A stretch of DNA of 64,000 bases from Devosia neptuniae (GTDB taxonomy: Bacteria; Pseudomonadota; Alphaproteobacteria; Rhizobiales; Devosiaceae), in contig NZ_CP104964.1 in assembly GCF_025452235.1 (NCBI RefSeq), forward strand, positions 372,001-436,000. Reading direction: 5' to 3'. This document shows, piece by piece, positions 1-9,575 of the stretch; within the stretch, counting starts at the first letter, position 1, and the number at the start of each line of letters is the position of its first letter. The notes beneath the pieces were generated by a model that saw only the letters and a list, made by a program, of their open reading frames with translations, made no database searches and was not told where the DNA came from. A program made the translations under genes and the position numbers.

Positions 1-1651
1 CCAAGTGTGCCGCTACGGCGAGCGAATGGGTAGCCACGATCAGCGTGCGTCCCTGGGCATAGCGCAGCAGATTGTTGAGCACCGCCTGTTCGAGCTCGCC
101 ATCAAGATGGGCCGTAGGCTCATCCAGCAGGATCAGTCCGGCATCGCGCAGGAAGATGCGCGCCAGCGCCACGCGCTGGGCCTGACCGCCGGAGAGGCCG
201 ACGCCATCCTCACCTAGCATGGTATCGAGACCATCGGGCAGGGCATCGGCAAAGGGCAGGACATGCGCCAGCTCGGCCGCCCGGACGATTTCCGCTGGCG
301 TGGCACCGGGCCGAGCCAGGGCGATATTATCGGCCATGCTGGCATGGATGATCCGGGGCTTCTGGCTCAGCAGGGTGACGCGGCCGCGCAGGTCGGATTC
401 GGCCCATTCGGCCAGTTCGATATGATCGAGATGTGCCGAGCCCTCATGGGGGCGAAGACGGGCGATGGTTTCGAGCAGGGTGGATTTGCCGCTGCCGCTG
501 GGGCCCAGAATGGCGACATGTTCCCCCGCGGCGACATGCAGCGCCGCGTTGACCAGAATTGCGCGGCTGCGATCGGGCGTGCGGATGGTGAAATCACTGA
601 GCGCCACGGCAATGGCGGCAATGTAGGGCAAAGGCGGAGCGTCGCTGGGCCGGGCGATGGTGGTGGGGAGGACGCCGAGTTGCGCCTCTATTTCGCCGAT
701 GGCTGCCTTGGCGCTGGAGCGATCATGATAGCAGGCGGCGAGCTGGCGCAGGGGATTATAGACCTCCGGCGCCATCAACAGCAGGAAAAGACCAAGCTGC
801 AGGCTGAGCGGTTCGGGGCGCAATTGCAGGTAGCCGATATAGGTGAGGCCCACATAAAGCGCGATGCCTGCCACACCTAGGGCCGCAAAAAATTCCAGCA
901 CGGCCGAGGAGAGAAAGGCGATGCGTAGCACGCGCAGAGTGCGTCGCCGCAATTCGTCGCTGGCGGCGACGATGCTCGCGGTTTCCGCCTCGGCGCGGCC
1001 GAACAGTTTGAGTGTGAGCAGGCCCCGCAGCCGATCGGCGAAGCGTCCATTGAGCTGGCTGAGCGCGCGGGCCTGCCGCGTCGTCGCGATCTGGGCGCCC
1101 CAGCCGACCAGGGCCATGAAGAGCGGGATCAAGGGCGCAGTGACGAGAAACAAGAGCCCCGCCAGCCAGTCGAGCGGGAGGATAACGGCGCCGAAGGCCA
1201 GCGGCAGCACGCTCGCCTGGATCATGGCAGGCAGATAGCGGGCGAAGTACCCGTCTAACGCCTCGGTCTGGTCGATGATGACGGAGGCGGCGGAACCCGA
1301 TGCGGGCTGGTCGGCGGCGCGGGGCGGGCGGGCGAGCAATTGGGCAAACAGGGCCTGGCGTAACTGGAGCTTGATGGCCTCGGCTGCGCTGACGCCAGCC
1401 CGTTCGCCCAGTGCCCCGAGCGTGGCACGGATGATTAATAGGGCAAGGACGAGGCCAATAGCCGGGGCGAGGGCGGCAAGCGGCCGGTTATGCTCGATGG
1501 CCTGACCCAGAATATCGGCAAAGAGCCAGGTCTGGCAGATCAGCAGGACCCCGCCAGTGAGGGGCGCTGCGATCGTCAGGCCGATCCATGGGCCGCCGTG
1601 ATGGGTGAGGGCGGAGAGTGCCTTGGCATGCAGGCGATCCTTAGTCGTCAT
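1..1651 (-). CDS. cydD: Thiol reductant ABC exporter subunit CydD (3' end beyond window)
   Basis: This is an ABC transporter with an N-terminal membrane region and a C-terminal ATPase. With CydC it exports cysteine/glutathione to the periplasm, which is needed to assemble cytochrome bd. The reading frame starts with ATG at 1651 (MTTKDRLHAKAL...) and stays open to the window edge, about 550 codons. The ATPase part shows Walker A GPSGSGKST, the signature LSGGQ, Walker B LILLDEPT and the switch histidine in VATHS. The gene is divergent from cydABX and shares a 200-bp control region with an FNR box. cydC is expected just past the left edge. In many relatives cydDC and cydAB run in one direction, so the divergent layout is notable. 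Confidence 0.93.
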   Translation of the reverse strand, partial: MTTKDRLHAKALSALTHHGGPWIGLTIAAPLTGGVLLICQTWLFADILGQAIEHNRPLAALAPAIGLVLALLIIRATLGALGERAGVSAAEAIKLQLRQALFAQLLARPPRAADQPASGSAASVIIDQTEALDGYFARYLPAMIQASVLPLAFGAVILPLDWLAGLLFLVTAPLIPLFMALVGWGAQIATTRQARALSQLNGRFADRLRGLLTLKLFGRAEAETASIVAASDELRRRTLRVLRIAFLSSAVLEFFAALGVAGIALYVGLTYIGYLQLRPEPLSLQLGLFLLLMAPEVYNPLRQLAACYHDRSSAKAAIGEIEAQLGVLPTTIARPSDAPPLPYIAAIAVALSDFTIRTPDRSRAILVNAALHVAAGEHVAILGPSGSGKSTLLETIARLRPHEGSAHLDHIELAEWAESDLRGRVTLLSQKPRIIHASMADNIALARPGATPAEIVRAAELAHVLPFADALPDGLDTMLGEDGVGLSGGQAQRVALARIFLRDAGLILLDEPTAHLDGELEQAVLNNLLRYAQGRTLIVATHSLAVAAHL

Positions 1652-1755
1652 ATAGTCCTCAGCGTATCCCAAGTGCATCCCCATCTGGCTCGGTCTGTTG
1701 CGGCCGGTGAAAAGCTCCTGTCCGGGCAACATTAGCCAAGCTGCAGCCCCAACCT

Positions 1756-1769
1756 TTGATCTGAATCAA
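1756..1769. promoter_or_regulatory. FNR/FixK-type box between cydD and cydA
   Basis: The sequence TTGAT-CTGA-ATCAA is a perfect match to the FNR/FnrL/FixK palindrome. Its centre is about 91 bp before the cydA start and 111 bp before the cydD start. It is the only such site in the divergent intergenic region, so it could activate both transcripts under low oxygen. The match is seen directly; the regulation is inferred. Confidence 0.85.
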
Positions 1770-1853
1770 GGCGGCTCGCCCCCCGACACGGCAAAAGAGC
1801 CTCGGGACAGCCACGAATCGGCGGCTGAGCTTACTCACAGGGGCATTCGCGCC

Positions 1854-3458
1854 ATGATCGACATGACGGTTGTCGAACTCTCGCGGTGGCAATTTGCCGC
1901 CACCGCCATGTACCATTTTCTTTTCGTGCCGCTGACCCTGGGCCTGTCTTTCATGATGGCCATTATGGAGAGCGTCTACGTGATGACCGGGCGCGATATC
2001 TGGCGCAAGGCGACTCTTTTTTGGGGCACGCTGTTCGGCGTCAATTTTGCCATGGGCGTGGCTACCGGCATCGTCATGGAGTTCCAGTTCGGCATGAACT
2101 GGAGCTATTACAGTCATTACGTGGGCGACGTTTTCGGGGCGCCGCTGGCCATAGAAGGGCTGATGGCCTTTTTCCTCGAAGCTACGTTTATCGGCGTCTT
2201 CTTTTTCGGCTGGGACCGGCTGAGCAAGGTGGGGCACCTCGCCGTCACTTGGCTGACCGCTTTGGGCGCTAATTTCTCGGCCCTGTGGATCCTTATCGCC
2301 AACGGCTGGATGCAGAATCCGGTCGGCGCCAAATTCAACCCCGATACCATGCGCATGGAAGTTACCGACTTCATGGCGGTGATCTTCAATCCGGTGGCGC
2401 AGGCCAAATTCGTGCATACGGTGAGCGCGGGCTATGTCTGCGGCGCCGTCTTCATCTTCGCCATTTCCTGCCTGTTCCTCCTGCAGGGTAAGCACGCGGA
2501 ACTGGCCAAACGCTCTATGGTCGTGGCGGCCAGCTTTGGCCTCGCCTCGGCGCTGTCGGTCGTGGTTCTGGGTGATGAGAGCGGCTATGTCGCGACCGAG
2601 CAGCAGAAGATGAAGATCGCCGCGATGGAGGCGATGTATCACACCGAGCCCGCGCCTGCAGCGCTGACCCTGTTCGCCATTCCCAGCAGCATACCGGGCG
2701 AACCGGTATTCGAGGTGCGTCTGCCCTGGGTGCTAGGCATCATCACCACACGTTCGCTCGATATGGAATTGCCCGGCATCACCGAATTGGTCGAACGTGC
2801 GGCAATCCGCATCCAGTCCGGCATGATCGCCTATGGCGCGCTGCAGGACATCAGGGCCGATGGAAGCAATGCCGAGGCACGCGCCCTGTTCGAGCAGCAT
2901 TGGGCCGATCTAGGTTATGGCCTGCTGCTCAAGAAATACCGGACCGATATCGAGAATGCGACGGGCGAGGAAATTGCCCTGGCCTCGTTCGATACCGTGC
3001 CCGATGTGTGGCCCCTGTTCTGGAGCTTCCGCCTGATGGTGGGCGTGGGTTTCTTCTTCATTGCCTTCTTTGCCGTGTGGTTCTACCGCGCCTCGCGCGG
3101 CTGGATCGACACTAACCGGACCATGCTGTGGATCGGGGTGGCAACACTGCCGCTGCCCTGGCTCGCCATCGAAGCGGGCTGGTTCATCGCTGAATATGGC
3201 CGCCAGCCCTGGGTGGTCGAGGGCGTGCTCCCGACCTTCTATGCCGCCTCGGGGCTGCGCTTCTGGGATCTGGTGATCTCACTCAGCTTCTTTGTCGCGC
3301 TCTATACCGTGCTGCTGATCATCATGGTCCTGCTGATGATCAAGATCATCAAGGCCGGGCCGCAGGAAAAGCTCTTTGCCGCCAGCCCCACCGATGACGA
3401 GGACTTCGTCATTGCCGCGCTTCCGGCTACTCCCGCCAATAAGGAACTTGGATCATGA
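1854..3458 (+). CDS. cydA: Cytochrome bd ubiquinol oxidase subunit I (CydA)
   Basis: This is the quinol-oxidising, heme-bearing subunit of cytochrome bd oxidase, an inner-membrane terminal oxidase with high oxygen affinity. The product has 534 residues, close to E. coli CydA. The N-terminus MIDMTVVELSRWQFAATAMYH has the conserved histidine (H21) of the heme d/b595 side. A Q-loop region (EQQKMKIAAMEAMYHTEPAP) and the GRQPW motif near residue 445 are present, with multiple membrane helices. I chose ATG 1854 because AGGGG lies 10 nt upstream; the frame is open further upstream but without family-like sequence. The stop overlaps the cydB start (ATGA), so the two are translationally coupled. Confidence 0.96.
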   Translation: MIDMTVVELSRWQFAATAMYHFLFVPLTLGLSFMMAIMESVYVMTGRDIWRKATLFWGTLFGVNFAMGVATGIVMEFQFGMNWSYYSHYVGDVFGAPLAIEGLMAFFLEATFIGVFFFGWDRLSKVGHLAVTWLTALGANFSALWILIANGWMQNPVGAKFNPDTMRMEVTDFMAVIFNPVAQAKFVHTVSAGYVCGAVFIFAISCLFLLQGKHAELAKRSMVVAASFGLASALSVVVLGDESGYVATEQQKMKIAAMEAMYHTEPAPAALTLFAIPSSIPGEPVFEVRLPWVLGIITTRSLDMELPGITELVERAAIRIQSGMIAYGALQDIRADGSNAEARALFEQHWADLGYGLLLKKYRTDIENATGEEIALASFDTVPDVWPLFWSFRLMVGVGFFFIAFFAVWFYRASRGWIDTNRTMLWIGVATLPLPWLAIEAGWFIAEYGRQPWVVEGVLPTFYAASGLRFWDLVISLSFFVALYTVLLIIMVLLMIKIIKAGPQEKLFAASPTDDEDFVIAALPATPANKELGS

Positions 3459-4603
3459 GCTCCATTCCGCTCGACTATGAAACCCTGCGCCTGGTCTGGT
3501 GGCTGCTGCTGGGCATATTGCTGATTGGCTTTGCCATTATGGGTGGGCGCGACCTTGGCGTGGGCGCGCTGCTGCCCTTTGTCGCCCGTACCGATGAAGA
3601 ACGACGCGTGCTACTCAATCTCGTTGGGCCGACCTGGGAGGGCAATCAGGTATGGTTGGTGCTAGGGGGCGGGGCGATCTTTGCCGCCTTCCCGCCGCTC
3701 TATGCGGTGAGCTTTTCTGGCTTTTATCTGGCCATGATCGTGATCCTCTTGGCCCTGATCCTTCGGCCGGTGGGCTTCAAGTTCCGCGGCAAGGTGAAAG
3801 ACCCGCGCTGGCGGGCGGCCTGGGACTGGGCGCTGTTCATTGGCGGTTTCGTGCCCTCGCTGATCTTTGGCGTGGCGGTGGGCAATGTGCTGCTGGGCGC
3901 TCCATTCCACCTCGATGACACGATGCGGGCCTTCTATACCGGCAACTTCTTCCTGCTGCTGATGCCGTTTGCCCTGCTCTGCGGATTGGTGAGCCTGGGC
4001 ATGATCGTGACGCAAGGGGCCAGTGTAATCGCCGGGCGGACCACCGGCCCGTTGGCCGAACGGGCGCGGAGCTATGGCACCATTTCGGCCATGGCGACCA
4101 TTGCCCTTTTCGCGCTGGGCGGCATGTGGATCGCGCTGGGCGTTGATGGCTATACCATTACCAGCGTTGTCGATCCCAACGCGGCAATCAATCCGCTGGC
4201 CAAGACTGTGACGCTGACGCGGGGCGGGTGGCTGGCCAATTATGGGCTCTATCCCTGGATGATCCTTGCCCCAGTGCTGGGGTTTGCTGGCATGATCGGC
4301 GCCTTGCTGGCGCTACAGGCGCGCTGGCGGTTGCCGGCACTGCTGGCTTCCAGCCTCGGCATTTTCGGCATCACTTCAACGGCGGGCCTGTCGCTATTTC
4401 CCTTCCTGTTGCCATCCTCGACGGTGCCGGAGGCGAGCCTGACCGTCTGGGACGCCTCCTCCAGCCATTTGACGCTGTTCATCATGCTGCTGGTGACCTG
4501 CTTTTTTCTGCCCATCATCCTCCTCTATACCGGCTGGGTGTTCCGAGTGATGCGTGGCACGGTGAGTACGGAAAGTCTCGAAAAGAACCCCAACGCCTAT
4601 TAG
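3455..4603 (+). CDS. cydB: Cytochrome bd ubiquinol oxidase subunit II (CydB)
   Basis: This is the second structural subunit of cytochrome bd oxidase, 382 residues with about eight hydrophobic helices. Family motifs are visible: RDLGVGALLPFVARTDEERR near the start, then GPTWEGNQVWLVLGGGAIFAAFPP. The ATG overlaps the cydA stop by 4 nt, and cydX follows after 9 nt. The three genes form one operon, and the product pairs with CydA in the inner membrane. Confidence 0.96.
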   Translation: MSSIPLDYETLRLVWWLLLGILLIGFAIMGGRDLGVGALLPFVARTDEERRVLLNLVGPTWEGNQVWLVLGGGAIFAAFPPLYAVSFSGFYLAMIVILLALILRPVGFKFRGKVKDPRWRAAWDWALFIGGFVPSLIFGVAVGNVLLGAPFHLDDTMRAFYTGNFFLLLMPFALLCGLVSLGMIVTQGASVIAGRTTGPLAERARSYGTISAMATIALFALGGMWIALGVDGYTITSVVDPNAAINPLAKTVTLTRGGWLANYGLYPWMILAPVLGFAGMIGALLALQARWRLPALLASSLGIFGITSTAGLSLFPFLLPSSTVPEASLTVWDASSSHLTLFIMLLVTCFFLPIILLYTGWVFRVMRGTVSTESLEKNPNAY

Positions 4604-4612
4604 GAGACGAGC

Positions 4613-4726
4613 ATGTGGTATTTTTCCTGGATTCTCGGGGTCGGCCTCGCCTGCAGTTTCGCCATTCTCAATGCCATGTGGTTCGAGATGCGCGAGGACC
4701 GGCATGGTGCAAAAGTAAAGCGCTGA
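4613..4726 (+). CDS. cydX: Cytochrome bd small subunit CydX (YbgT family)
   Basis: This is a 37-residue single-helix protein that stabilises the hemes of cytochrome bd. The sequence begins MWYFSWILGVGLACSFAILN and continues with a short charged tail containing WFEMREDR, the standard CydX pattern. An AGGAGA ribosome site lies 5-6 nt before the ATG and overlaps the cydB stop codon. The position directly after cydB supports the call. Confidence 0.93.
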   Translation: MWYFSWILGVGLACSFAILNAMWFEMREDRHGAKVKR

Positions 4727-5036
4727 CTTTTGACGGCAGGGGCCATTGGGCTTGCCTGCCGCCACTATGTTCTTGCCGATGACAGCTGCTGCGGTACCGC
4801 AGCCGTGCTTTCGCTCGAACAGCGGACCGCCATGCGCCAGTTCAGCGCAGGCGATGAAGCGGATACACAGCACACGTGAAGGTCCATCGTCACCGGACCG
4901 CCCTTCCACTTTGGCGCGTAAAGATCATCGCGTTGTGTACGTCGCTATGATGTCGAGCCTGATACCTTGTCGGCTGGTAAGGGCGATAGCATGAAAACAC
5001 AGCCGGCATTCACGACGCGTGTTTCGCCTCACTGCC
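4727..5036. other. Intergenic region, convergent cydX / GH130
   Basis: No convincing gene is seen. Just after cydX, at about 4734-4764, a CGGCAGG...CCTGCCG inverted repeat with a 14-17 nt loop could end the cydABX transcript, but no T-tract follows. Reading frames through this stretch look like antisense or random translations. Confidence 0.4.
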
Positions 5037-6338
5037 TCAGGACACCGGGTTCATGGCGCCCAGCAGTGCTTCGATCTTGATGGTGGCGAAATTGGAGAAT
5101 GTATCTGATACGGCATAGGGCAGAATGATGCGGCTGCCGTGCCGGATGGCGCCGCAGGTATAGACGACATTGGGCACATAGCCTTCGCGTTGGGACGGAT
5201 CCGGATGGACCAGCGGCTCGCGTGAGCGAGCAATGACTTTGCTCGGATCGGCCTTATCGAGCAGCGCTGCCCCAATGGCATAGCGGCGCACCGGACCGAC
5301 CCCGTGGGTGAAGAGCAGCCAGCCTTCATCCAGCTCGATGGGTGATCCGCAATTGCCGATCTGCACGAATTCCCAAGGCCATTGCGGCCTGAGGATTGGC
5401 TTGCCGCCGTCCCAGGTCAGCAGATCATCGGAATAGATGAGATAGAGGTTCTCATTGTCCTGCCGACCGATCATGGCGTAGCGGCCGTCGATCTTGCGAG
5501 GGAACAAAGCCATGCCTTTGTTGCGGGCCGCACTGCCCTTGAGCGGGGTCATGCGGAAGCTCAGAAAATCCTGTGTCTCGATGAGCTCGGAGCGGATGCC
5601 GCGGCCGTCATAGGCAGTGTAGGTGGCGTAGTAAGTGCGCTCGCCCTCATCCTCGAACAATACGAAGCGGGCGTCTTCGATGCCGTTGGATTGGGCGGCG
5701 GTGACCGGGAACAGCACGCGTTCGCTGATGTCCTGGGTGTCAAACAGCACCTCGACCGGCCCATCGACCTGTGGGTCGAAATTGTCGGGCAGCTTCGCTG
5801 TTGCCGCCAACCGTGCCGTGGGATCGATAGAGACGGCGCCATCCTTGGAAAGCGTGCCAGCCCGGAAGGTCAGCGAGGAAACATGGCCCTCTCCCACCGC
5901 CCGCAGACTGAGGACGAAGCGCATGCCGCCCGGTGGGGCCAGCGTTTGGTCGGGATGCGGGACAATGCTCGGGTTGAACAGAGCCGAGGCTTCGAAGGAA
6001 TATTCGTTGAGAAAATAGGCGCCGACCAGCTGGCTTTGCAGCTTGGTGAAGGGCGCGTGGTCAAATAGCGCCTCCTCCATTTCCGCCGCGCGGGTTTCAA
6101 AACTGCGCAGCAGATTGCGATGCCGACCCTGGAAGTTTTCCAGCACGTCGGCCAATTGGCTGGCTACGGTTGCGTCGTCCAAAGCCAGGACCCGGTCGAC
6201 AATATGGTTGGCGCGGGTCTTGTCGGTCGGCTTGAAATCCTTGGGCTCGGTGGCCGGCTTGAAGGGCCGAACGATCACCCGGGCGGGATCAGGACGGAGA
6301 TAAAGGGCCTGCCGGTTCAGGAATGTTGCTTGCGACAA
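5037..6338 (-). CDS. GH130-family glycosidase/phosphorylase, likely beta-mannoside-acting
   Basis: The product of about 433 residues resembles glycoside hydrolase family 130, whose five-bladed propellers phosphorolyse or hydrolyse beta-mannosides. The family-like core runs from LNRQALYLRPDPARVIVRPF near the start to GNCGSPIELDEGWLLFTHGVGPVRRYAIGA and REPLVHPDP near the end. No ATG precedes the core in a sensible place. TTG at 6338 with GAGG about 6 nt upstream gives a start just before the family core. It overlaps the 3' end of the preceding GT4 gene by 50 nt. Substrate is inferred from the family and from the neighbouring glycosyltransferase and mannose-6-phosphate isomerase. Confidence 0.8.
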   Translation of the reverse strand: MSQATFLNRQALYLRPDPARVIVRPFKPATEPKDFKPTDKTRANHIVDRVLALDDATVASQLADVLENFQGRHRNLLRSFETRAAEMEEALFDHAPFTKLQSQLVGAYFLNEYSFEASALFNPSIVPHPDQTLAPPGGMRFVLSLRAVGEGHVSSLTFRAGTLSKDGAVSIDPTARLAATAKLPDNFDPQVDGPVEVLFDTQDISERVLFPVTAAQSNGIEDARFVLFEDEGERTYYATYTAYDGRGIRSELIETQDFLSFRMTPLKGSAARNKGMALFPRKIDGRYAMIGRQDNENLYLIYSDDLLTWDGGKPILRPQWPWEFVQIGNCGSPIELDEGWLLFTHGVGPVRRYAIGAALLDKADPSKVIARSREPLVHPDPSQREGYVPNVVYTCGAIRHGSRIILPYAVSDTFSNFATIKIEALLGAMNPVS

Positions 6339-8637
6339 GGCGACCTCGAAATTGTGGTTTTGGGAAAGGCTGAATATCGCCGCGATGCAGCGGCTGCGAG
6401 CGGTCCGGCACGAGCGCGACACGTTCGAACTGACGCATATCGGCCAGGCTGAGCAGGTAGGAGACGACGGATTCGCCGCCCCGATTTTCGTTGCGACGGT
6501 CGGGATGGAGGCCATCCCGGCACGAGCCGGTTTCAGGATCGACCAAGGGCAGGCCCAGATCATTGCTGCCCAGGAACCAGGCAAAGGCCCGGCTGGCATC
6601 GTCGCGCCAGCGCGGCTGCGCGGTCATGCGCCAGGCAGCAAGGCACGCAGCGATGGTGGCGGCCGCTTCCACCGGCTGCTGATCAAAGGGTTTGGGTGCC
6701 AGGCGGATATCGGAAAATCCGCTGCTGCCCACCGGGCGGAACTGGCCGCTTGGGCTGGTCTGGCGGGCCATGAGCCAGCCGAGCATGCGCAATCCAGAAA
6801 CGCCATAGGCCTCGCTAGCGGTGGCGCGGCCGGCAAGGATCAATGCTTCGCAGAGACGTGCATTGTCATAGGAGAGGCCTTCTTCAAGCCAGATCCAATC
6901 AGGGGTTTCCACCCGACGCAGCAGGGCGACGAGGCGGTCGGCGAGCACCAGCCGCAGCCGGGCGGCAAATTTGTCGTTAGCCACCACGGCGCAATAGGCA
7001 TGCAGGCCCAGCAGCGTGAACGCCCAGGCGCGGGGCGAGGCGAAGCTTTCCACGACGGGCAATGCCTGGGCAAAGAGCGCAGCTGCCCATTGCCGCCGCG
7101 AGGCCGATGCGCCGCTGCGGGCGGCAACGCCCAGGGCCCACAGGGTGCGGCCATGGCTGTCTTGTGAGCCCTGTTCTTCGAGCCAGCGGCGGTCAAAGCT
7201 CATGAAATTGCGGAAGCGGCCGCTGTCGGGATTGAAGGCGTGTTGCACGAAGGCGGCATAGGCCGATGTGAGCCGGTCGGGCAGACATTCGCGGCCATCG
7301 GCGTCGAGCACGCTGGCCAGCAACAGGCCGCGGGCATTGTCATCGACGCAATAGCCATGGGCGCGGTCGGGCACGCAGTGAACGGCGTGCTGGAACAGCC
7401 CCGTGCCATCACTCATGGCTTCCAGATGATCGAGCGCCATGGCTGGCAGCTTGGGCGTTTGCTGGCCGCGAAGCAGGTTATGCGCACGCTTTGGCGCACT
7501 GACCTCTTCGAGCACGGAGACATAGCGCTCGGCCGTCCGCTCCCAGGTCATGTGGCGGCTATCCGCATAGGCACGGCGGCGCATGGCCTGGCGCCGGGGC
7601 TCGTCATTCAGCAGGCCGGCTATTGCCTGACCGGTGGCATTGGCATCGCCGAAGGGCACCAGGATACCCTTCTCGCCAGCGAGCAGCTCTTGCGCGTGCC
7701 AATAAGGTGTCGAGACCACCGCATTGCCCAGGCCAAAGCTGTAGGCCAGCGTGCCCGAAGTCATCTGCGCCTGGTTGAGATAGGGCGTCACATAGACATC
7801 GCACATGGCGATATATTGCAGCAGCGTGGGCCGATCGACGAACTGGTCGAGAAACACGACATGCTCGCCAATGCCCAGCTCCGCGGCACGGGCCTGCAGG
7901 CTTTCGCGATAGGCCTCGCCCCGATCGCGCACCAGGTTGGGATGTGTCGCGCCCAGCACGACATAGATGGCATCGGGGCGGCTTTTGAGCACCAGCGGCA
8001 TGGCGTCGATCATCACCTCGATGCCCTTATTGGGCGAGAGCAGGCCAAAGGTGAGGATGACGGTCTTGCCGCCGTAACCCAGGCTCAGCTTGGCCGCGTC
8101 GGGCTCGACAAAGGCGAAATCGGGAATGCCATGGGGGATCACCTCGATCTTGGCGGCATTGGCGCCGTCGATGGCGAGCAGCAGCTCACGACCCTTTTCG
8201 GCCATGACGATGACGCGCGCCGACATGGCCAGGATGCGCTCCAACACACGCCGTTGCGCGGTACTGGGTTCCGCCAAAACGGTGTGCAACGTGGTCACCA
8301 CCGGTACGGTGAGGCGGTCGAGCAGGTCCAGGATATATTCGCCGGCCTCGCCGCCGAAGATGCCGAATTCGTGCTGTAGCGAGACCGCGTCGAAGCCGCC
8401 CTTATTGATGAATTCGGCGGCCCGCACATAATCCTCGAGCCGGTCTTGCTCGACCTCGAAGGCCACAACCTTGGGATAGGTATAGCGGCGGCCGGCATCG
8501 GTCATGGCGATGATTACCGTTTCGAGCGGCAAGGGCGAGGCGGCGACGGCCTGCTGCAAATCGGTGGTGAAGGTGGCAATGCCACAACGGCGCGGCAGGG
8601 AATTGCCGATAAAGGCGATGCGCTTGATGCGTGTCAT
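6289..8637 (-). CDS. GT4 glycosyltransferase with large C-terminal helical domain
   Basis: A 782-residue protein. The first half is a GT-B fold, GT4-type: MTRIKRIAFIGNSLPRRCGIATFT at the N-terminus, EVIPHGIPD in the middle, then GLLSPNKGIEVMI and a nucleotide-sugar site around YSFGLGNAVVSTPYWHAQELL. The second half (from about residue 400, starting near LDHLEAMSDGTGLFQHA) looks like an alpha/alpha-barrel glycosidase-like domain with many Trp and aromatic positions. This two-part protein sits next to GH130 and mannose-6-phosphate isomerase, so a role in making or turning over a mannose-containing oligosaccharide is likely. Its ATG overlaps the manA stop by 4 nt. Confidence 0.85.
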   Translation of the reverse strand: MTRIKRIAFIGNSLPRRCGIATFTTDLQQAVAASPLPLETVIIAMTDAGRRYTYPKVVAFEVEQDRLEDYVRAAEFINKGGFDAVSLQHEFGIFGGEAGEYILDLLDRLTVPVVTTLHTVLAEPSTAQRRVLERILAMSARVIVMAEKGRELLLAIDGANAAKIEVIPHGIPDFAFVEPDAAKLSLGYGGKTVILTFGLLSPNKGIEVMIDAMPLVLKSRPDAIYVVLGATHPNLVRDRGEAYRESLQARAAELGIGEHVVFLDQFVDRPTLLQYIAMCDVYVTPYLNQAQMTSGTLAYSFGLGNAVVSTPYWHAQELLAGEKGILVPFGDANATGQAIAGLLNDEPRRQAMRRRAYADSRHMTWERTAERYVSVLEEVSAPKRAHNLLRGQQTPKLPAMALDHLEAMSDGTGLFQHAVHCVPDRAHGYCVDDNARGLLLASVLDADGRECLPDRLTSAYAAFVQHAFNPDSGRFRNFMSFDRRWLEEQGSQDSHGRTLWALGVAARSGASASRRQWAAALFAQALPVVESFASPRAWAFTLLGLHAYCAVVANDKFAARLRLVLADRLVALLRRVETPDWIWLEEGLSYDNARLCEALILAGRATASEAYGVSGLRMLGWLMARQTSPSGQFRPVGSSGFSDIRLAPKPFDQQPVEAAATIAACLAAWRMTAQPRWRDDASRAFAWFLGSNDLGLPLVDPETGSCRDGLHPDRRNENRGGESVVSYLLSLADMRQFERVALVPDRSQPLHRGDIQPFPKPQFRGRLVASNIPEPAGPLSPS

Positions 8638-9575
8638 GCCGACACCTCCAAATGGGTTGCGGCTTCGAGAAGGCCTGCGGCCACATCGGGGCCGGGATAG
8701 GCCACAAGGACGATAGCGCCTGCGGGGCCGGAGGCCAGTTCGGTGCGGCCGGCGGACATGAGGGCGACTTCCCCGACATCGAGATCGTCTTTGCCCAGAG
8801 CCAGCCGGCCGGATATGGCCATGATCCAGGTCTCGCCCGAAGCCGTCAGGCGCTGGCTGGATGCGGGCAACAAGGTGAGGCGTTCGAGGATGAAAAACTC
8901 ATTGGCGATCAGAACCGTGCGAGCCTCGCTCAGCGTGGTGGCGGGCACCTGCGGGGCGGGCGGATTTGCGTCTGCCACGGCAATGGCATTGTCGAGATGC
9001 AGTTCACGATCCCGGCCATAGTCGAACATGCGGAATGTGGCGTCGCTGCGCTGCTGGATTTCGGCGATCACGAGGCCTGGTCCGATGGCGTGGATGGTGC
9101 CGGCCGGCACGTAAATGACCTCGCCCGCCGTCACGTCGCGCCAGCCGATCAGCTTGGCGACCGAACCATCAAGGATCGCCGCGCGCAGCTCTGCCGGTGT
9201 CAGCGCGCGCTTGAGCCCGATAGCCACCTGTGCGCCGTGCCGGGCCGAAAGGACATACCAGGCCTCGGTCTTGCCATTGGGCAGGCCGATGGATTGAGCG
9301 AAGGCGTCATCGGGATGCACCTGCACCGACAGGCGCTGTTCGGTGAACAGCAGTTTGAGCAACAGTGCCGGCGCCTCAGCATTCCCGTCGGCCGGCTCGT
9401 ACCACAGCTCGCCCACCGGCTCGCCGCGTACAATTACGCCGCTCCAAGGCAGCAGGTGGCGGCTGCCCCAGGGCTTGCGGACAATATCGATGCGGGCGCG
9501 CTGGGCCCGGCCGACAGCTGGTACAGCGGGCAGTCCTATCGCGGGCGCCCTGGCTGGCAGCGTGGAGGGTGTCAG
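8634..9575 (-). CDS. manA: Class I mannose-6-phosphate isomerase, probable CTG start
   Basis: Interconverts mannose-6-phosphate and fructose-6-phosphate; a zinc-dependent cupin. Motifs seen include LLFTEQRLSVQVHPDD, GKTEAWYVL, VPAGTIHAIG and EIQQRSDATFRMFDYGR. The first ordinary start is GTG at 9416, but it would remove the conserved KPWGSRHLLPWSG segment that lies in frame upstream. No ATG, GTG or TTG occurs in frame before that segment. CTG at 9575 has AAGG 7 nt upstream and overlaps the stop of the small gene at 9572-9700, which suggests coupled translation and a product of 313 residues. The start remains uncertain. The gene is coupled to the GT4 gene by a 4-nt overlap. Confidence 0.82.
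   Translation of the reverse strand: MTPSTLPARAPAIGLPAVPAVGRAQRARIDIVRKPWGSRHLLPWSGVIVRGEPVGELWYEPADGNAEAPALLLKLLFTEQRLSVQVHPDDAFAQSIGLPNGKTEAWYVLSARHGAQVAIGLKRALTPAELRAAILDGSVAKLIGWRDVTAGEVIYVPAGTIHAIGPGLVIAEIQQRSDATFRMFDYGRDRELHLDNAIAVADANPPAPQVPATTLSEARTVLIANEFFILERLTLLPASSQRLTASGETWIMAISGRLALGKDDLDVGEVALMSAGRTELASGPAGAIVLVAYPGPDVAAGLLEAATHLEVSA

Noticed and set aside
1659..2642. Long open frame antisense to cydA (327 codons)
   Set aside because: It lies opposite a well-conserved gene, has odd His/Arg-rich composition and no family-like motifs; it reflects codon bias of cydA.
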